A DNA stretch of 64,000 bases from Solobacterium sp. (GTDB lineage Bacteria; Bacillota_I; Bacilli_A; Erysipelotrichales; Erysipelotrichaceae): assembly GCA_017512725.1 (NCBI GenBank), contig JAFWEW010000032.1:62001-126000 (forward strand), read 5' to 3'. Every line of letters starts with the position of its first letter. Position 1 is the stretch's first letter. The notes beneath the pieces are model-generated. The model was not told the origin of the DNA and did not search any database. It saw nothing but the letters and a program-made list of their open reading frames with translations. Shown in pieces: positions 50,905 through 59,374 of this stretch. The translations under genes were made by a program, and so were the position numbers.

Positions 50905-52676
50905 TGGATAAGGAATACCTGAAAGCGAAACTGGCAAATCTGCCGAATGAACCCGGCAGTTATCAGATGAAAAACGCTGATGATGACATCATCTATGTCG
51001 GAAAGGCGAAGAATCTGCATAACCGGGTGAACCAGTATTTCACCGGAGCCCACGATTACAAGACAACAAAACTGGTGTCGGAAATCGAGGACTTCGATTT
51101 TATCGTGACCCGGAGTGAGACGGAAGCCCTTGTGCTGGAAATCAATCTGATCAAGAAATACCGGCCGAAATACAACATCCAGTTCATGGATGACAGCTCG
51201 TATCCCTACATCAAGCTGACCAATGAAGACTACCCGCGGCTTCTGATCGCACGGGATATGAAGAAGGACCGCAAGGCTAGATACTTCGGGCCGTTCCCGG
51301 ATGTTTCTGCCGCAAGAACCACCCAGAAACTGCTGCAGTCCCTGTATCCGTTCCGGCGGTGTGCGCATCTGCCGGACAAAGTATGCCTGTATTACCATAT
51401 GGGCCAGTGTCTTGGACCGTGCCAGTATGACGTGGATCCAAAAACCTATCGGACCATGGCAGAGGAAGCTGCTTCGTTTCTGAACGGAGATACGGAAGAC
51501 GTGATCCGGGAACTGACAGAGAAAATGCAGGAAGCTTCTTCCAGTCTGGAGTTTGAGAAGGCGATGGAATACCGGAACCTCCTCGACAGCATTCACTCCA
51601 TCACTGCTTCGACCCAGAATATCGAAAAGGTATCCGGAAACAACTTTGATGTGTTCTCCTGGTATGACGACAAGGGCTATATTGCCGTTACCGGCTTCCT
51701 GGTGCGCAGAGGAGTGGTACTGAACAAGGAATTCCGTCTTTCTCCGTTATACGGAGATGCTCAGGAAGAATTCCTGACCTTTGTGATCCGCTATTATGAA
51801 AATCACCCGCAGATGAAACTCTGTGTGCCGGCCGCTTTGGATGATGATGCACTGGAACAGCTTTCTTCCGTACTGAAAACCGAAGTCACAAGACCCATGC
51901 GCGGCTACCGCAGGCGGCTGATCGAAATGTGTACGGATAATGCCCGAAAACAACTGGAACTGAAGTTTGATGTGGTGGAACAGCAGGAAAGCGCAACGAT
52001 CCAGGCCCAGGAAGATCTGAACCGGCTTGCCGGGTGCCCGATGAACCGGATCGAACTGTTCGACAACAGCCATACCGCCGGAACCCTGACGGTAGCGGCA
52101 CTGGTCGTCTATCAGGACGGCATCCCGTCCCGGAAAGACTATCGCCTCTATAAGCTTCATACGGCCAACAGTGATGTGGATTCGATGAAGGAAGTGGTCT
52201 ACCGGCGGTACTTCCGTCTCCTTAAAGACAACGGCCGGATGCCGGATGGGATCCTCGTGGACGGAGGCTGGACACAGATTTCTGCCGCAAAGGAGATCCT
52301 TGACAGCCTTGGCCTTTCCGGGCAGATCCGCATCATGGGCCTGGTCAAGGATGACCGGCATAATACGAATGCACTGATGGATACGAATGGAGATACGTTT
52401 GATATCCCCAAGGACAGCCCGCTCTTCTTTCTTCTGACCAGGATGCAGGATGAAGTGCACCGCTCTGCGATCAGCTATCACCGGAAGCTGCGGCAGAAGG
52501 CACAGACCCGCTCTGTGCTGGATGAGATCGAAGGAATCGGACCGAAACGGAAAAAACAGCTGCTGAAGGCATTCGGAAGCTTTTCGGCTTTGAAAGAAGC
52601 GAGCGAAGAACAGCTGGCGGAAGTGGTGCCGGCCGCTGCCGCAAAGAATGTCTATGAGGCGCTTCATGAAGAATGA
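50904..52676 (+). CDS. uvrC: Excinuclease ABC subunit C
   Basis: The 590-residue nuclease makes both incisions in nucleotide excision repair. It has the GIY-YIG domain (PGSYQMKNADDDIIYVGKAKNLHNRVNQYF), a UVR motif (ELTEKMQEASSSLEFEKAMEYRNLLDSI, about 195-225) and an RNase H-like domain (LFDNSHTAGTLTVAALVVYQDG, VDGGWTQISAAKEIL). Tandem helix-hairpin-helix motifs follow (IEGIGPKRKKQLLKAFGSFSALKEASEEQL). Length fits the family. The ATG overlaps the mutS2 stop by one base, so the two repair genes are coupled. The next gene's promoter lies at its 3' end. Confidence 0.96.
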   Translation: MDKEYLKAKLANLPNEPGSYQMKNADDDIIYVGKAKNLHNRVNQYFTGAHDYKTTKLVSEIEDFDFIVTRSETEALVLEINLIKKYRPKYNIQFMDDSSYPYIKLTNEDYPRLLIARDMKKDRKARYFGPFPDVSAARTTQKLLQSLYPFRRCAHLPDKVCLYYHMGQCLGPCQYDVDPKTYRTMAEEAASFLNGDTEDVIRELTEKMQEASSSLEFEKAMEYRNLLDSIHSITASTQNIEKVSGNNFDVFSWYDDKGYIAVTGFLVRRGVVLNKEFRLSPLYGDAQEEFLTFVIRYYENHPQMKLCVPAALDDDALEQLSSVLKTEVTRPMRGYRRRLIEMCTDNARKQLELKFDVVEQQESATIQAQEDLNRLAGCPMNRIELFDNSHTAGTLTVAALVVYQDGIPSRKDYRLYKLHTANSDVDSMKEVVYRRYFRLLKDNGRMPDGILVDGGWTQISAAKEILDSLGLSGQIRIMGLVKDDRHNTNALMDTNGDTFDIPKDSPLFFLLTRMQDEVHRSAISYHRKLRQKAQTRSVLDEIEGIGPKRKKQLLKAFGSFSALKEASEEQLAEVVPAAAAKNVYEALHEE

Positions 52677-52682
52677 TATAAT
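52674..52682 (+). promoter_or_regulatory. Extended -10 promoter at the uvrC stop
   Basis: TGATATAAT is a perfect extended -10 element that shares its TGA with the uvrC stop codon. Seven bases later lies the ATG at 52690, so the carboxypeptidase mRNA is predicted to start at its start codon. Confidence 0.6.
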
Positions 52683-52689
52683 GCTGAAG

Positions 52690-53724
52690 ATGCTTGATAC
52701 GACCGTACTCGAAGGGAAGGAAAAGAAACAGTGGACGATGGTATTTGTATGTGCCGTTGTACTCTTTTCGGTATGCTGTCTTGAGATACTGAATGTCAAA
52801 TATGACAGCCTTGCAAGATACCCCTATGAAGATGAAAACAGCCGGAAACTGATCCGGCAGTATCTGACGGAAGAAGAGATCGAATATATCATTGAGTACT
52901 CCATTCCGCCGAATATGTTCATTGCCTATATTCAGGAAGACGGCTTTTCGATCTATCATGCCGCGGAATACAAAAAGCTGTCCGAAAGCCAGTGGGACAA
53001 GAGCCCGGCCATGATCGTCAAGATGGTGGAAGAGACCCGCAATCTGATGACAACCGATCAGCTGGCATCGTATCTTGCCCCGGGCAACTACAAATATGAA
53101 GATATCCAGTATTACATCCAGAATGAAATGGATGAGGACTGTTCCCTGATTGCCTATGCGATGAATACAGATGCCTATCCGGACGCCACGCATACGCTCA
53201 GTACAAGAAAACCGTCCCTGCAGTATCTCAGTGAAGAAATTCCGACCAAGGACGGTGCGGTCATTGAAGTCAATGAAGCACTGCAGCAGCCTTTGCTCTC
53301 CTTATGCGGCGGCATTACCTCCACACTCTCCGATGCCCATGCCTGCGGCGGTCTGCAGATCGAGAGGGGATATGTATCCCATACAAAACAGAAACGGGCT
53401 TATGGAGAAGCGGAAGAAACCGATGGGGAAGATGCCGGCTTCTATGTATCGAAGCCCGGTCATGATGAACATCAGCTTGGCCTTGCGGTGGATTTTTCCA
53501 TCGAAGGGCTCTCCGATGAGGAATTTGAAAAAACGATCCAGTACCAGTGGCTGAAGGAAAATGCCTGGAAGTACGGATTCATGGAGACCTGGAACGAAGA
53601 CGATGAGGCGCTGGCGGAACATCAGGCCGAGCCGTATCATTTCCGCTATGTCGGTACGGATCTTGCCAAGACCATCCATGACAGCGGCCTGACCTTCGCA
53701 CGGTACAAAGCACAGACCAAATAA
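52690..53724 (+). CDS. D,D-carboxypeptidase, VanY/M15B family
   Basis: The 344-residue protein has one N-terminal membrane anchor (WTMVFVCAVVLFSVCCLEIL, about 14-33) and an extracellular zinc peptidase domain. The M15B motifs are KPGHDEHQLGLAVDFSIEG (zinc His and Asp, about 255-273) and the catalytic/zinc EPYHFRYVG (usually EPWHxRY), near the C-terminus. It trims the terminal D-Ala of peptidoglycan stem peptides. In-frame ATGs at 52681 and 52690 are possible; 52690 fits the promoter, which is followed by seven bases and lacks an SD. A bidirectional terminator follows. Confidence 0.87.
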   Translation: MLDTTVLEGKEKKQWTMVFVCAVVLFSVCCLEILNVKYDSLARYPYEDENSRKLIRQYLTEEEIEYIIEYSIPPNMFIAYIQEDGFSIYHAAEYKKLSESQWDKSPAMIVKMVEETRNLMTTDQLASYLAPGNYKYEDIQYYIQNEMDEDCSLIAYAMNTDAYPDATHTLSTRKPSLQYLSEEIPTKDGAVIEVNEALQQPLLSLCGGITSTLSDAHACGGLQIERGYVSHTKQKRAYGEAEETDGEDAGFYVSKPGHDEHQLGLAVDFSIEGLSDEEFEKTIQYQWLKENAWKYGFMETWNEDDEALAEHQAEPYHFRYVGTDLAKTIHDSGLTFARYKAQTK

Positions 53725-53749
53725 AAACTTCGGGAGCTCCGAAGTTTTT
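53723..53749. terminator. Bidirectional terminator
   Basis: AAAAACTTCGG and CCGAAGTTTTT form an 11-bp stem around GAGCT between two convergent genes, with A/T flanks on both strands. Confidence 0.88.
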
Positions 53750-54137
53750 ATATTGAGATCTTGGATATTCTGCGGGCAAGTTCCAGATCGTTCTTGTTGA
53801 TCTCCTGCCGCGCCGTTTTGACGGCAGCACTGCTGACCCCCTTAATGCCTTTGGCTTCATCCTCGGAAGTATAGTTCCTGCGGATCGCATTCAGGATGAG
53901 AGCGACGGTGACCGCGGTCTTCAGGGTCTTTCCGGTATTCTTGATCGTATTGCCTGCCGCAATCGACTTGGTGGAAAATGCATCGGCGTTCTTACTGATC
54001 GCATTCAGATCCGGCTCCATCGATTTCACCGCTTTCAGAAGCGCACTCAGCGGCTTGATCAGCGCAAGGATCATGATTATAACCGCCGCAATTGCCGCAT
54101 ACAGAATATAGTAGTTCCAGGGATATAGATTGATCAT
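53748..54137 (-). CDS. Small membrane protein of unknown function
   Basis: The 129-residue protein begins MINLYPWNYYILYAAIAAVIIMILALIKPLSALLKAV, giving one transmembrane helix (about 9-28), followed by a probable helical region (SMEPDLNAISKNADAFSTKSIAAGNTIKNTGKTLKTAVTVALILNAIRRN) and a basic tail. It weakly recalls DUF948-type proteins, but I do not recognise the family with confidence. AAGGAG lies 10 bases before the ATG, and TATAAT on the minus strand (54163-54168 region) is a likely -10. It is transcribed alone. Confidence 0.65.
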   Translation of the reverse strand: MINLYPWNYYILYAAIAAVIIMILALIKPLSALLKAVKSMEPDLNAISKNADAFSTKSIAAGNTIKNTGKTLKTAVTVALILNAIRRNYTSEDEAKGIKGVSSAAVKTARQEINKNDLELARRISKISI

Positions 54138-54202
54138 CAGTCTGGTCTCCTTGTGTTCATTATATATTGTTTTCGCCTCTTTTCCACCGTTTGCTTTGCC
54201 TG

Positions 54203-54208
54203 TATAAT
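54203..54208 (+). promoter_or_regulatory. -10 box placed for leaderless transcription of the phosphodiesterase gene
   Basis: TATAAT is followed by exactly six bases and the ATG at 54215. TTTCCA (54181-54186) is a weak -35 candidate at a 16-bp spacing. No SD is present. Confidence 0.6.
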
Positions 54209-54214
54209 TCGGAT

Positions 54215-54700
54215 ATGGAAAAAGAGCCTCTCATCAAGATCGTTGCGGTCTCGGATAATCACGGAAAGATGGATCCGATTATTCTTCTGCCGTCTCTGTT
54301 TCCGGATGCAGACTATTTTTTCCATTGCGGCGACAGCCGGGAACCGGTACGCCGGTACGGGCCGTATGCGCAGGTCCGCGGCAACAATGATTTCTACGAT
54401 GCACCGGAAGAACTCGTGCTGGAAGTCGGTTCGCACCGCATCTATATGACCCACGGCACACGCCTGGTCTACTTCGGCGAATATCAGTATCTGGCCCAGC
54501 GGGCAAAGAAACACAACTGTGATATTGCGCTGTTCGGACATACCCATCTCTATACGGATCAGACGGTAGAAGGGGTGCGCTGTCTGAACCCCGGAAGTAT
54601 CTGGCACAATCGTGATGGCAGCGATCCTTCCTTCATGATCATTGAACTGGAAGGCAGTGAAATACGCGTCTATCGAAAGAGCGGTCTTGCCTTGAAATAG
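54215..54700 (+). CDS. YfcE/MJ0936-type metallophosphodiesterase
   Basis: The 161-residue calcineurin-like enzyme has all metal motifs: VAVSDNHGKMD (D-x-H), FHCGDSREP (GD), VRGNNDFYD (GNND), MTHGTRLVYFG and ALFGHTHLYTDQ (GHTH), then CLNPGSIWHNRD. It hydrolyses phosphodiesters; the physiological substrate is unknown. The start is the ATG before EKEPLIKIV; an upstream in-frame TTG would add residues with no conservation. A -10 box ends seven bases ahead and there is no SD. Its stop codon lies within the tRNA promoter. Confidence 0.88.
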   Translation: MEKEPLIKIVAVSDNHGKMDPIILLPSLFPDADYFFHCGDSREPVRRYGPYAQVRGNNDFYDAPEELVLEVGSHRIYMTHGTRLVYFGEYQYLAQRAKKHNCDIALFGHTHLYTDQTVEGVRCLNPGSIWHNRDGSDPSFMIIELEGSEIRVYRKSGLALK

Positions 54701-54720
54701 CAGAGTCGATTTGCTATAGT
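54692..54720 (+). promoter_or_regulatory. tRNA-Arg promoter
   Basis: TTGAAA (54692-54697), a 17-bp spacer and TATAGT (54715-54720) lie ten bases before the tRNA. The -35 box overlaps the final codons of the phosphodiesterase gene. Confidence 0.75.
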
Positions 54721-54729
54721 AATTGCGCT

Positions 54730-54806
54730 GTCCTTGTAGCTCAGCTGGATAGAGCTTCCGCCTTCTAAGCGGACGGTCAACGGTTCGAGTCCGTTCGAGG
54801 ACGCCA
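54730..54806 (+). tRNA. tRNA-Arg (anticodon UCU)
   Basis: The 77-base sequence folds as a cloverleaf: acceptor GTCCTTG/CGAGGAC (one wobble), D arm GCTC..GAGC, anticodon stem TCCGC/GCGGA with loop CTTCTAA (anticodon TCT, reading AGA), T arm AACGG-TTCGAGT-CCGTT, then discriminator G and encoded CCA. Confidence 0.97.
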
Positions 54807-54810
54807 TTTC

Positions 54811-54846
54811 TGCCATCGGAGACTCCGGTGGCATTCTTATTTTTTT
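54811..54846 (+). terminator. Terminator after tRNA-Arg, abutting the next start codon
   Basis: TGCCATCGGA and TCCGGTGGCA form a 10-bp stem with a three-base loop, followed by TTCTTATTTTTTT. The T run ends directly at the ATG of the following gene. Confidence 0.85.
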
Positions 54847-55548
54847 ATGAATTATTACGATGAAATCAAAGCTGAAATCGAACAGGCGCTGGATTCCGGG
54901 AACCTGGAAGAAGCCCGTTTTCTTCTGAAACGCGAGTTTTCCATGCCGTATATTCCGGAAGAGGATGAACAGGAACTCCGGAAACTGGAGGGCAGGCTGC
55001 GGTACCTGGAAGCGGAGAAACGGGATCCCGGTGAAACATCCATGGAACATCTCTTGCACCAGCTGAAAGGAAGACCGGCTTCCCAGCTGGCGGCCGTCAA
55101 TGCGCTTGCCGATCGGAACCTGCGCACGATCGTACCGGAGATCCAGGACTGGCTGAGCAAAGATCCGGTACCGGAAGCGGCCGCCATGATGATCGAACTG
55201 CTTGCAGAACAGGAAATTGCCGAGGAGTTTACGATCCAAAAAAACGGGATCGAATATGAATTCCATGGCGATGCCGTTATACCGGTGACCCGCAGCGAGG
55301 GGTTCCGGCTGGCGCTTCAGTGCATGAACCGGTGGCTTGGAAAAGAACCCTCATTACTGGAAATCGCAAAAACCGTTCTGGTATCGAAATGTTATATGGC
55401 GCTGCCGCTGAGTTATGAGGCGGCTGAGGCAAAGGAACTGTCACTGGAATCCTGTCTTGAGGCAGCGGATGCGATGGGGATGGAAGCACTGAAAAAGCAG
55501 CTGAAAGAAGCGGCAGAACAGGATGGAACCGTGCAGAAATTCGCATAA
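54847..55548 (+). CDS. Hypothetical protein, possibly DUF3196-like
   Basis: The 233-residue soluble protein is helical and acidic. Its start, MNYYDEIKAEIEQALDSGNLEEARFLLKREFSMPYIPEEDEQELRKLEGRLRYLEAEKR, resembles DUF3196 proteins of Mollicutes and Erysipelotrichia, which have TPR- or HEAT-like repeats; the similarity is from memory. The middle (HLLHQLKGRPASQLAAVNALADRNLRTIVPEIQDWL...AAAMMIELLAEQ) suggests helical repeats. No SD precedes the ATG, which sits directly after the tRNA terminator, so how it is translated is unclear. No function can be assigned. Confidence 0.7.
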   Translation: MNYYDEIKAEIEQALDSGNLEEARFLLKREFSMPYIPEEDEQELRKLEGRLRYLEAEKRDPGETSMEHLLHQLKGRPASQLAAVNALADRNLRTIVPEIQDWLSKDPVPEAAAMMIELLAEQEIAEEFTIQKNGIEYEFHGDAVIPVTRSEGFRLALQCMNRWLGKEPSLLEIAKTVLVSKCYMALPLSYEAAEAKELSLESCLEAADAMGMEALKKQLKEAAEQDGTVQKFA

Positions 55549-55566
55549 TTACCGGTTTTGAATCGA

Positions 55567-55593
55567 TTAGCACTTGACGGTTGACAGTGCTAA
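55567..55593. promoter_or_regulatory. CIRCE element 1 (HrcA operator)
   Basis: TTAGCACTT-N9-CAGTGCTAA matches the CIRCE inverted repeat TTAGCACTC-N9-GAGTGCTAA with one change in each arm. It overlaps the TTGACA -35 box, so HrcA binding would block RNA polymerase. Confidence 0.9.
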
Positions 55594-55609
55594 ACCGACA
55601 GGATATAAT
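55581..55609 (+). promoter_or_regulatory. Consensus promoter of tig
   Basis: TTGACA (55581-55586), a 17-bp spacer and TATAAT (55604-55609) are a perfect sigma-A promoter, flanked by two CIRCE elements. Confidence 0.9.
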
Positions 55610-55612
55610 GCT

Positions 55613-55639
55613 TTAGCAGGCTTTAATCGAGAGTGCTAA
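55613..55639. promoter_or_regulatory. CIRCE element 2 (HrcA operator)
   Basis: TTAGCAGGC-N9-GAGTGCTAA has a perfect right arm and seven of nine matches in the left arm. It lies at the transcription start and early leader. Confidence 0.8.
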
Positions 55640-55712
55640 AAATCGTTATGGCCGGATTCTTCAAAAACTGATATACTGTTTCAGGTTATTTGTATAGATA
55701 AAGGAGTATATT

Positions 55713-56987
55713 ATGTCAGAATGGACATTAAAAGAGCATTCCATGGGTGAACTGGTCGTTGTTGTTGACGGCAGTGAATGGAAAACCGTATGTGAAAAGG
55801 CATTTAACAAGATTGCCAAACAGGTTGCGATTCCGGGCTTCCGGAAGGGATCGGTCCCGAAGGCAATGCTGAAGAAATATATTACAGGCGAGCAGGTCTG
55901 GTATGACGCAATTGAAAAACATGCCAACAAATGGATGTTTGATGCGATGAAGGAACAGAATCTGGAACCGGTAAGCCGTCCGACCCTGGATGTGCGTTCC
56001 GTAAACGATGATTCCTGTGAGCTTGTATTTGAGTTCTATGTATCTCCGGAAGTAAAACTTGGACAGTACAAGGATCTGCCGTATGAACTCGGTGATACAA
56101 CGGTTACCGAAGAAGAAATCGAGAACGAACTGAACCGCATGCGGGAAACCTATGCGGATATGGAATCCACCGAAGAACCGGCAGTGGATGGCGATACCGT
56201 CAATATCGACTATGAAGGCTTCAAGGACGGTGTTCCGTTTGAAGGCGGCAAGGCAGACGGCTATGATCTCCGTCTTGGCAGCGGTTCCTTCATTCCGGGA
56301 TTTGAAGATCAGCTGATCGGCGCAAAGGCCGGCGAAGAAAAAGAACTGAACCTGAAGTTCCCGGAGGATTACCATTCCGAGGATCTTGCCGGTGCAGAGG
56401 TTGTCTTCAAGGTTAAGGTAAACGAAGTCAAGCATAAGGTGCTTCCGGAACTCGATGATGATTTTGCGAAGGATATCAATGCTCCGGGCGTGGAGACTGT
56501 TGAACAGCTGCGCAAGACTGTCACCGAACGTCTTGAGAACAACAAGAAGACGGCTGCAGAGCGTGAGGCAGATGAAAAGCTGCTTGCGAAGGTTGCAGAG
56601 AATGCAGAGGTTGAAATTCCTCAGCCGATGATTGACGATGAGGCGGAACAGATGGTCCGTCAGTTCGAAACACAGATTCGTCAGTATGGCATGGAGCCGA
56701 AGCAGTACTACAAGATGCTGAATACCGATCCGGCCAAGATTGCTGAAAATTATAAGGAAGAAGCGGAAAAAGCAGTTCGCATGCGTCTGGTACTGGAACA
56801 GATCGCCCGTCAGGAACAGATCGAGGTTACCGACGCAGAGCTCGAACAGGAATTCCATAATCTTGCGGATATGTACCGTCTCGATGCAGAACAGGTACGG
56901 AACGCAATTGATGAAGGAATCGTCAAGAAAGACATTGCCAACCGTAAGGCAGTGGAGTTCGTCAAAGAACACGCCGCAAAAGCCTGA
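55713..56987 (+). CDS. tig: Trigger factor
   Basis: The 424-residue ribosome-bound chaperone has the ribosome-binding N-domain with signature PGFRKGSVPKAMLKKYIT (about 44-61, near the usual GFRxGxxP). The FKBP-like PPIase domain covers about 150-240 (DGDTVNIDYEGFKDGVPFEGGKADGYDLRLGSGSFIPGFEDQLIGAKAGEEKELNLKFPEDY), and the helical C-domain follows. AAGGAG lies 7 bases before the ATG. Two CIRCE elements flank its promoter, so heat-shock control by HrcA is predicted, which is unusual for this gene. lon follows, but clpX, often found between them in Firmicutes, is absent. Confidence 0.96.
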   Translation: MSEWTLKEHSMGELVVVVDGSEWKTVCEKAFNKIAKQVAIPGFRKGSVPKAMLKKYITGEQVWYDAIEKHANKWMFDAMKEQNLEPVSRPTLDVRSVNDDSCELVFEFYVSPEVKLGQYKDLPYELGDTTVTEEEIENELNRMRETYADMESTEEPAVDGDTVNIDYEGFKDGVPFEGGKADGYDLRLGSGSFIPGFEDQLIGAKAGEEKELNLKFPEDYHSEDLAGAEVVFKVKVNEVKHKVLPELDDDFAKDINAPGVETVEQLRKTVTERLENNKKTAAEREADEKLLAKVAENAEVEIPQPMIDDEAEQMVRQFETQIRQYGMEPKQYYKMLNTDPAKIAENYKEEAEKAVRMRLVLEQIARQEQIEVTDAELEQEFHNLADMYRLDAEQVRNAIDEGIVKKDIANRKAVEFVKEHAAKA

Positions 56988-57003
56988 CATAACAAAACAG
57001 AAC

Positions 57004-57031
57004 AATAAGACGCGCCCCTGCGTCTTATTTT
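57004..57031 (+). terminator. Hairpin between tig and lon
   Basis: AATAAGACGC and GCGTCTTATT form a perfect 10-bp stem around GCCCCT, followed by TTTT. It is an effective-looking terminator, so lon may depend on read-through or on a promoter I could not see. Confidence 0.75.
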
Positions 57032-57052
57032 GTAAAGAAATGGAGGTATGCA

Positions 57053-59374
57053 ATGACAGCTCATAACAACGTAACAACAAGAGTACCTGTTATCTGCACC
57101 CGCGGAATCGTCGTATTCCCTGGTCTGGATGTCATGATTGAAGTCGGACGCCAGAAGTCCATCAATGCCGTCAATGAAGCTTCCGCCAACTATGACGGAA
57201 TGGTCTGGGTCGTATGCCAGAACGATATCATGGTCGATAATCCGGCAAAGGAGAATCTCTATGATATGGGTACGCTGTCCAAGATCAAGATCGTACGGCG
57301 CAAGGAAGGCTTCATGCGCGTCACGTTTACCGGCATGAAGCGGGCCAAGCTGATCGACCTGGAAGACAGTGAAGATATGATGATGGCTACCATCATGCCT
57401 ATGGATGATATCCAGGGCAATACGATGGAAGAAGTGGCACTGGTCAAGCGGATCATCGCTAGCTTTGAAAAGATGTCCAATCTTTCCAGTGCGTTTCCGG
57501 CGGATATCATTTCCCAGCTTTCCAAAGGCGTCAGTGCCCTGACTTTAACAGATCAGTTCGCACAGTACTTCCCGCTGGAAACACCGGTCCGTCAGCGTCT
57601 GCTTGAAACGCTGGATGTGAATGAACGCATGGTTCAGATCATCGCCGAGCTTGAAAAGCAGCAGCAGTTCTCCAAACTGGAGTCTTCGATCAATGACAAA
57701 GTCAAGGAACACATCGATGACGGCCAGAAGGAGTACTATCTGCGGGAAAAGCTCAAAGCCATCAAGGAAGAGCTTGGCGACGTATCCAATCTGACCGATG
57801 ATGTTTCGGCGATGCGGGAAATACTGGAAAAGAACCCGTATCCGGAACACGTCAAGGAAAAGGCAAAAGAAGAGATTCAGCGGTATGAACTTCTTCCGCC
57901 GGGAAGCGGAGAAGCCAGTGTGGAACGTACGTATCTTGACTGGCTGCTGAAGGTTCCCTGGTGGCAGCAGACGGAGGATAACTCCGATCTCAAGGCCGTC
58001 CGCGGAATTCTCGATGAAGACCACTATGGCCTGGAAAAAGTCAAACAGCGGATCATGGAATATCTGGCTGTCAAACAGATGACCGGAAACCTGAATTCCC
58101 CGATTCTCTGCCTGGTTGGCCCTCCGGGCGTCGGCAAGACCAGTCTTGCCAAATCCGTTGCGAGATCGCTGGACCGGAAATTCGTCAAGATGTCGCTCGG
58201 CGGTGTACGCGATGAAGCGGAGATCCGCGGTCACCGGCGTACGTATCTTGGCTCTCTGCCGGGACGCGTGATCCAGGGAATGAAGAAAGTCCAGGTCATC
58301 AACCCGGTATTCCTGATCGATGAAATCGACAAGATGGGTGCGGATTATAAGGGTGATCCGAGCAGCGCACTTCTCGAAGTGCTGGATCCTGAACAGAACC
58401 AGTTCTTCTCCGATCATTACCTGGAAGAACCGTATGATCTTTCCAACGTCCTGTTTATTGCCACAGCCAACTATCTGGACAATATTCCGGCACCGCTGCA
58501 GGACCGTCTGGAAATCATTGAACTTCCTTCCTATACGGAAGTGGATAAAGTACAGATCGCGATCGATCATCTGATTCCGAAGCAGCTTAAGGCAAACGGT
58601 CTTCAGGCTGCGCAGTTCAAACTGAAGGAAAAGGAGATCCTGTACCTGATCCGTCACTATACCCGTGAAGCCGGCGTCCGTCAGCTGGAACGTGTAATCG
58701 GCAGTCTCTGCCGCAAGACCGTGCTTGAGATCCTCAATGAGGAAAAGAAGTCCGTCACCGTAAACAAAAAGCTGATCAACGAATGGCTCGGCAAGGAAAT
58801 GTTTGAATATGGCGTCAAGGAAAAGAAGGATCAGGTCGGTGTCGTTACCGGACTGGCTTATACTTCTTTCGGCGGCGATGTGCTTTCCATTGAAGTGAAT
58901 TACTTTGAAGGAAAGGGCAAGCTCTCCCTTACCGGAAAACTGGGTGATGTGATGAAGGAATCGGCGGAGATCGCACTGGACTATGTCAAGGCTCATGCAA
59001 AGGAACTTGGCATTGATCCGGCGTTCTTCGAGAAGCATGATATTCATATTCACATCCCGGAAGGTGCAGTTCCAAAAGACGGTCCTTCTGCAGGCGTAAC
59101 GATGACAACCGCATTAGTCAGTGCACTGAGCGACAAGCCGGTACATGCGGATCTTGCGATGACCGGGGAAGTAACGCTGCGCGGCAACGTTCTGCCGATC
59201 GGCGGGCTCCGGGAGAAATCCCTTGCGGCCAACCGTGCCGGTATTACCAAGATCCTGATGCCAAAGGCAAATCTGAGGGATCTCGATGATGTGCCGCAGC
59301 CGGTAAAAGACAAGGTTACCTTTGTGCCGGTTGAAACCATGGCACAGGTTCTGAAGGAAGCATTGGTGCGCTGA
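57053..59374 (+). CDS. lon: ATP-dependent protease Lon
   Basis: The 773-residue protease has a LON substrate-binding N-domain (about 8-200; VPVICTRGIVVFPGLDVMIEVGR). The AAA+ module carries Walker A GPPGVGKTSLAKS (about 355-367), Walker B FLIDEIDKMG and GDPSSALLEVLDPEQN. The Ser-Lys protease domain has PEGAVPKDGPSAGVTMTTALVSAL (catalytic Ser) and GGLREKSLAANRAGITKILMP (catalytic Lys). Length is typical. TGGAGG lies 6 bases before the ATG. It follows the CIRCE-controlled tig gene after a terminator-like hairpin. ysxC overlaps by one base. Confidence 0.97.
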   Translation: MTAHNNVTTRVPVICTRGIVVFPGLDVMIEVGRQKSINAVNEASANYDGMVWVVCQNDIMVDNPAKENLYDMGTLSKIKIVRRKEGFMRVTFTGMKRAKLIDLEDSEDMMMATIMPMDDIQGNTMEEVALVKRIIASFEKMSNLSSAFPADIISQLSKGVSALTLTDQFAQYFPLETPVRQRLLETLDVNERMVQIIAELEKQQQFSKLESSINDKVKEHIDDGQKEYYLREKLKAIKEELGDVSNLTDDVSAMREILEKNPYPEHVKEKAKEEIQRYELLPPGSGEASVERTYLDWLLKVPWWQQTEDNSDLKAVRGILDEDHYGLEKVKQRIMEYLAVKQMTGNLNSPILCLVGPPGVGKTSLAKSVARSLDRKFVKMSLGGVRDEAEIRGHRRTYLGSLPGRVIQGMKKVQVINPVFLIDEIDKMGADYKGDPSSALLEVLDPEQNQFFSDHYLEEPYDLSNVLFIATANYLDNIPAPLQDRLEIIELPSYTEVDKVQIAIDHLIPKQLKANGLQAAQFKLKEKEILYLIRHYTREAGVRQLERVIGSLCRKTVLEILNEEKKSVTVNKKLINEWLGKEMFEYGVKEKKDQVGVVTGLAYTSFGGDVLSIEVNYFEGKGKLSLTGKLGDVMKESAEIALDYVKAHAKELGIDPAFFEKHDIHIHIPEGAVPKDGPSAGVTMTTALVSALSDKPVHADLAMTGEVTLRGNVLPIGGLREKSLAANRAGITKILMPKANLRDLDDVPQPVKDKVTFVPVETMAQVLKEALVR

